Source of the DNA: an uncultured Tenacibaculum sp.
Lineage (GTDB): Bacteria; Bacteroidota; Bacteroidia; Flavobacteriales; Flavobacteriaceae
DNA length: 64,000 nucleotides
Assembly: GCF_947495995.1 (NCBI RefSeq)
Contig: NZ_CANMAX010000012.1
Location: forward strand, 28,251-92,250
Direction: 5' to 3'
The notes beneath the pieces were generated by a model, which saw only the letters and a program-made list of their open reading frames with translations, did not search any database and was not told the DNA's origin. Made by a program: the position numbers and the translations under genes. Positions 62,085 through 64,000 of the stretch are shown in pieces (position 1 is the first letter of the stretch; each line of letters opens with the position of its first letter).

Positions 62085-63130
62085 TGAGTAAAACTAAGTT
62101 TGAAAAAATACGAAATTGGGAATATTGGCCTTCGTCAATGTTTTACGTTCCTAATTTGCCTTATGCATTTTACCTTGCCATAAGAGCAAAGCATCCTGCA
62201 TTTTTTAGTGCTGCTAATCCTGCCATAAAAAGCTCTGGTAATGGAACAGAAAGTAAATTTCATACAATTCAACTAGTACCTGAAAAATATCGTCCAAAAT
62301 CTGTTTTAATCCCTCCTAATAAATGCTTTCAAAAAGTTTTAGAAGAAATTAAAAACCAGAATATTAATTTTCCGCTAATAGCTAAACCAGATATTGGATT
62401 CAGAGGTTTATTAGTAGAAAAAATTAATTCAGAAAATGATTTAGAAGTATATCTAAAAAATTATCCTATAGACATTATAGTTCAAGAATTTTTAGATCAT
62501 GAAAATGAATGTGGCATTTTTTATCACAGAAACCCCAATAAAGATTCTGGACACATTAGTTCTATCACTCTTAAAAAATTTATTTCAGTTAAAGGAGATG
62601 GAAAATCAACTTTACGTGAATTAATAATGAATGATGATAGAGCTTGTATTTATATCGAACTCTTTGAAAAGATTCATAAAACGAGTTTGAACAACATCCC
62701 CTCAAATAATAAAAACATTAAACTTACCGTAATCGGTAATCATTCAAAAGGAACTCAGTTCATAAATGGTAATCATTTAATCTCCAATAAATTAGAACGT
62801 ACTTTTGACGATCTAAGTAAATCAATAAATGGTTGGTATTATGGACGAGTGGATTTAAAATACAATTCTTTTGAAAACCTAGAAAATGGTCAAGATTTTA
62901 AAGTTCTAGAAATAAATGGAATTATAGCTGAACCCACTCATATTTATGATGCTAAAAACTTCACTTATTTTCAAGCTTTAAAAGCAATTCGAATACATTG
63001 GAAATCTTTATTTCAAATATCTGTTATTAATCATAAAGTACACAAAATCCCTTACAAAAGTGCAAAAAAATTCATCCACGAAATGTTTGAACTTAAAAGT
63101 TACATTTCATCGATAAAAAAACTCCAATAA
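62084..63130 (+). CDS. ATP-grasp enzyme, D-Ala-D-Ala-ligase-like
   Basis: A 348-residue ATP-grasp protein. The fold shows as NFPLIAKPDIGFRGLLVEKI (phosphate loop), IDIIVQEFLDHENECGIFY, LKKFISVKGDGKSTL and the metal-binding end YYGRVDLKYNS with KVLEINGIIAEPTH. It resembles D-alanine-D-alanine-ligase-like enzymes, but its lengthy N-terminal part (EYWPSSMFYVPNLPYAFYLAI) is peculiar. Being coupled to murQ and a membrane protein, it may act on muropeptide or amino-sugar products (inference). Confidence 0.82.
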   Translation: MSKTKFEKIRNWEYWPSSMFYVPNLPYAFYLAIRAKHPAFFSAANPAIKSSGNGTESKFHTIQLVPEKYRPKSVLIPPNKCFQKVLEEIKNQNINFPLIAKPDIGFRGLLVEKINSENDLEVYLKNYPIDIIVQEFLDHENECGIFYHRNPNKDSGHISSITLKKFISVKGDGKSTLRELIMNDDRACIYIELFEKIHKTSLNNIPSNNKNIKLTVIGNHSKGTQFINGNHLISNKLERTFDDLSKSINGWYYGRVDLKYNSFENLENGQDFKVLEINGIIAEPTHIYDAKNFTYFQALKAIRIHWKSLFQISVINHKVHKIPYKSAKKFIHEMFELKSYISSIKKLQ

Positions 63131-63260
63131 AAGATAAAAAATGTCTTTTTAACTACTAACACACTGATAAAATAGTTTTTGTGACTATTTTAAGCTACGT
63201 GTGTCTTAAATTATACATTAACGTTTTATTACATTTATGCAATAGAAAATTACCCCGATT

Positions 63261-64000
63261 ATGAAGAAAATCATTTCTCTATTAGTAGCTATAATAGGAT
63301 TTTCTAGTTATTCTCAAGTTAAAGTTGGTGACAACCCTAATGTCATAGATATTAACTCAATACTTGAATTAGAAAGTTCAGATAAAGTTTTCGTTCTTAC
63401 ACGAGTATCAAACTTACAAATGAATCGAATTACCCCACTTGAAGGGGCTTTGGTTTACAACATTGATGAAAAATGTGTATTCCAATTCATAGGCACTAGC
63501 TGGAATAGCTTGTGTAATGGCGGAGCAGCCAGACAACTTCTTTTCGATTCATCAACAAATATTTTAACAATTTCAGATGGAAATTCTGTTGATCTATCCC
63601 CTCTTGTTAATGATGCAGATAGTGACCCTCGAAATGAGGTGAACATTTCATTTAGAGTAAACGGAAGTAATTTAGAAATAACTGATAGTAATGGTACTCT
63701 ATCTGTTCCTATTGCTGATCTGGTTGCTGCTGGCGCAAAAGGGGAAACTGGTGATAAAGGACCTGTTGGTGACAAAGGTGAAGTTGGCGATAAAGGACCT
63801 GTCGGAGATAAAGGTGAAGTTGGTGATAAAGGAGAAGTTGGAGACAAAGGACCTGTCGGAGATAAAGGTGAAGTTGGCGATAAAGGACCTGTCGGAGACA
63901 AAGGTGAAGTCGGAGACAAAGGAGAAGTCGGTGATAAAGGACCTGTCGGAGATAAAGGTGAAGTTGGTGATAAAGGGCCTGTCGGAGATAAAGGTGAAGT
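63261..64000 (+). CDS. Secreted collagen-like repeat protein, cut by window end
   Basis: Open from ATG at 63261 to the end of the window (246 codons so far). A signal peptide (MKKIISLLVAIIGFSSYSQ) is followed by a globular N-terminal region of about 135 residues (SLCNGGAARQLLF, then SNLEITDSNGTLSVPIADL). From 63732 the chain is pure Gly-X-Y: GDKGPV and GDKGEV units in a repeating order, a bacterial collagen. The DNA is a tandem array of 18-base units with a 90-base higher-order period. Such proteins form triple-helical surface fibres and often end in a lectin or type-9 secretion domain, not visible here. Confidence 0.88.
   Translation, partial: MKKIISLLVAIIGFSSYSQVKVGDNPNVIDINSILELESSDKVFVLTRVSNLQMNRITPLEGALVYNIDEKCVFQFIGTSWNSLCNGGAARQLLFDSSTNILTISDGNSVDLSPLVNDADSDPRNEVNISFRVNGSNLEITDSNGTLSVPIADLVAAGAKGETGDKGPVGDKGEVGDKGPVGDKGEVGDKGEVGDKGPVGDKGEVGDKGPVGDKGEVGDKGEVGDKGPVGDKGEVGDKGPVGDKGE
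63750..64000 (+). repeat. 18-base tandem repeat array with 90-base higher-order unit
   Basis: About 14 units encoding GDK-G-(P or E)-V. The P/E order is PEPEE, PEPEE, PEPE, so the basic unit is five 18-mers (90 bases), and the third higher-order unit is cut by the window end. Synonymous codons differ between copies (ggt, ggc, gga; gat, gac), so the array is not a fresh slippage product. Confidence 0.85.

Noticed and set aside
63455..63919. Long open frame on the minus strand rich in Ser-Pro-Leu-Ser-Pro-Thr
   Set aside because: It is the reverse complement of the collagen-like array; repeats of 18 bases keep all frames open. The plus-strand gene has a signal peptide and ordinary codon use.
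63750..64000. CRISPR array
   Set aside because: The repeats are contiguous 18-mers with no spacers and code for Gly-X-Y in frame.

Overview
The window is a low-G+C chromosomal segment of a member of the Bacteroidota, most likely a marine Flavobacteriaceae (Tenacibaculum/Polaribacter-like; the genus is a guess). Support: TonB receptor/DUF4249 gene pairs, monomeric isocitrate dehydrogenase, a tricorn-type periplasmic protease, a HemC-HemD fusion, almost no Shine-Dalgarno sequences, and repeated use of the Bacteroidota sigma-factor -7 box TAnnTTTG. There are no rRNA or tRNA genes, prophage, insertion sequences or CRISPR arrays. Genes are dense and no gene-free stretch exceeds 300 bases.

Layout. 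1-4.1 kb: a two-component system (RprY-like regulator and histidine kinase) with a lipoprotein/hydrolase pair downstream; both promoters carry phased TTAAC repeats. 4.2-6.8 kb: an SF2 helicase with two C-terminal membrane segments. 6.8-10.6 kb: membrane protein, hemF, EI24-type protein, an aspartic-protease-like lipoprotein with two DTGS lobes, and a thioredoxin-like protein lacking one active-site Cys. 10.6-22.2 kb: nearly the whole glutamate-to-protoheme pathway in two divergent arms. hemA, hemCD, hemB, a barstar-like gene, hemL, a PrcB-like gene and hemE are on the minus strand. An AraC regulator, alpha/beta hydrolase, SpoU methyltransferase, an unknown gene, hemH and hemJ are on the plus strand.

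22.2-26 kb: three tandem lipocalin-like lipoproteins, recR and a dipeptidase. 26.1-32.4 kb: a four-gene outer-membrane locus (unknown secreted protein, TonB receptor, DUF4249 lipoprotein, MG2-like protein). 32.5-36.7 kb: AcpH-like phosphodiesterase, gamma-glutamyltransferase, YbjQ-like, TVP38-like and VOC proteins. 36.7-40.1 kb: an unrecognised protein paired with a TIG-domain protein that looks like a GH64 beta-1,3-glucanase. 40.3-45.5 kb: tricorn protease, CHMI, a structured intergenic repeat, RluA and a small beta-rich protein. 45.6-49.5 kb: a MocR regulator divergent from a DinB/DJ-1/GNAT/PNPOx operon across a paired direct-repeat operator.

49.5-57.0 kb: an ATP-grasp gene coupled to an internally duplicated protein, small membrane proteins, trmD, two GT39 glycosyltransferases and a PAP2 phosphatase. 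57.2-61 kb: rplS with a structured leader, icd and an MscS channel. 61-63.1 kb: murQ, a small membrane protein and an ATP-grasp enzyme, all overlapping. 63.3 kb to the end: a collagen-like protein cut by the window edge.

Recurring themes. A -7 box of the form TAnnTTYG precedes many genes. At four of them (histidine kinase, recR, trmD, murQ) it ends exactly four bases before the ATG, implying leaderless or near-leaderless mRNA.
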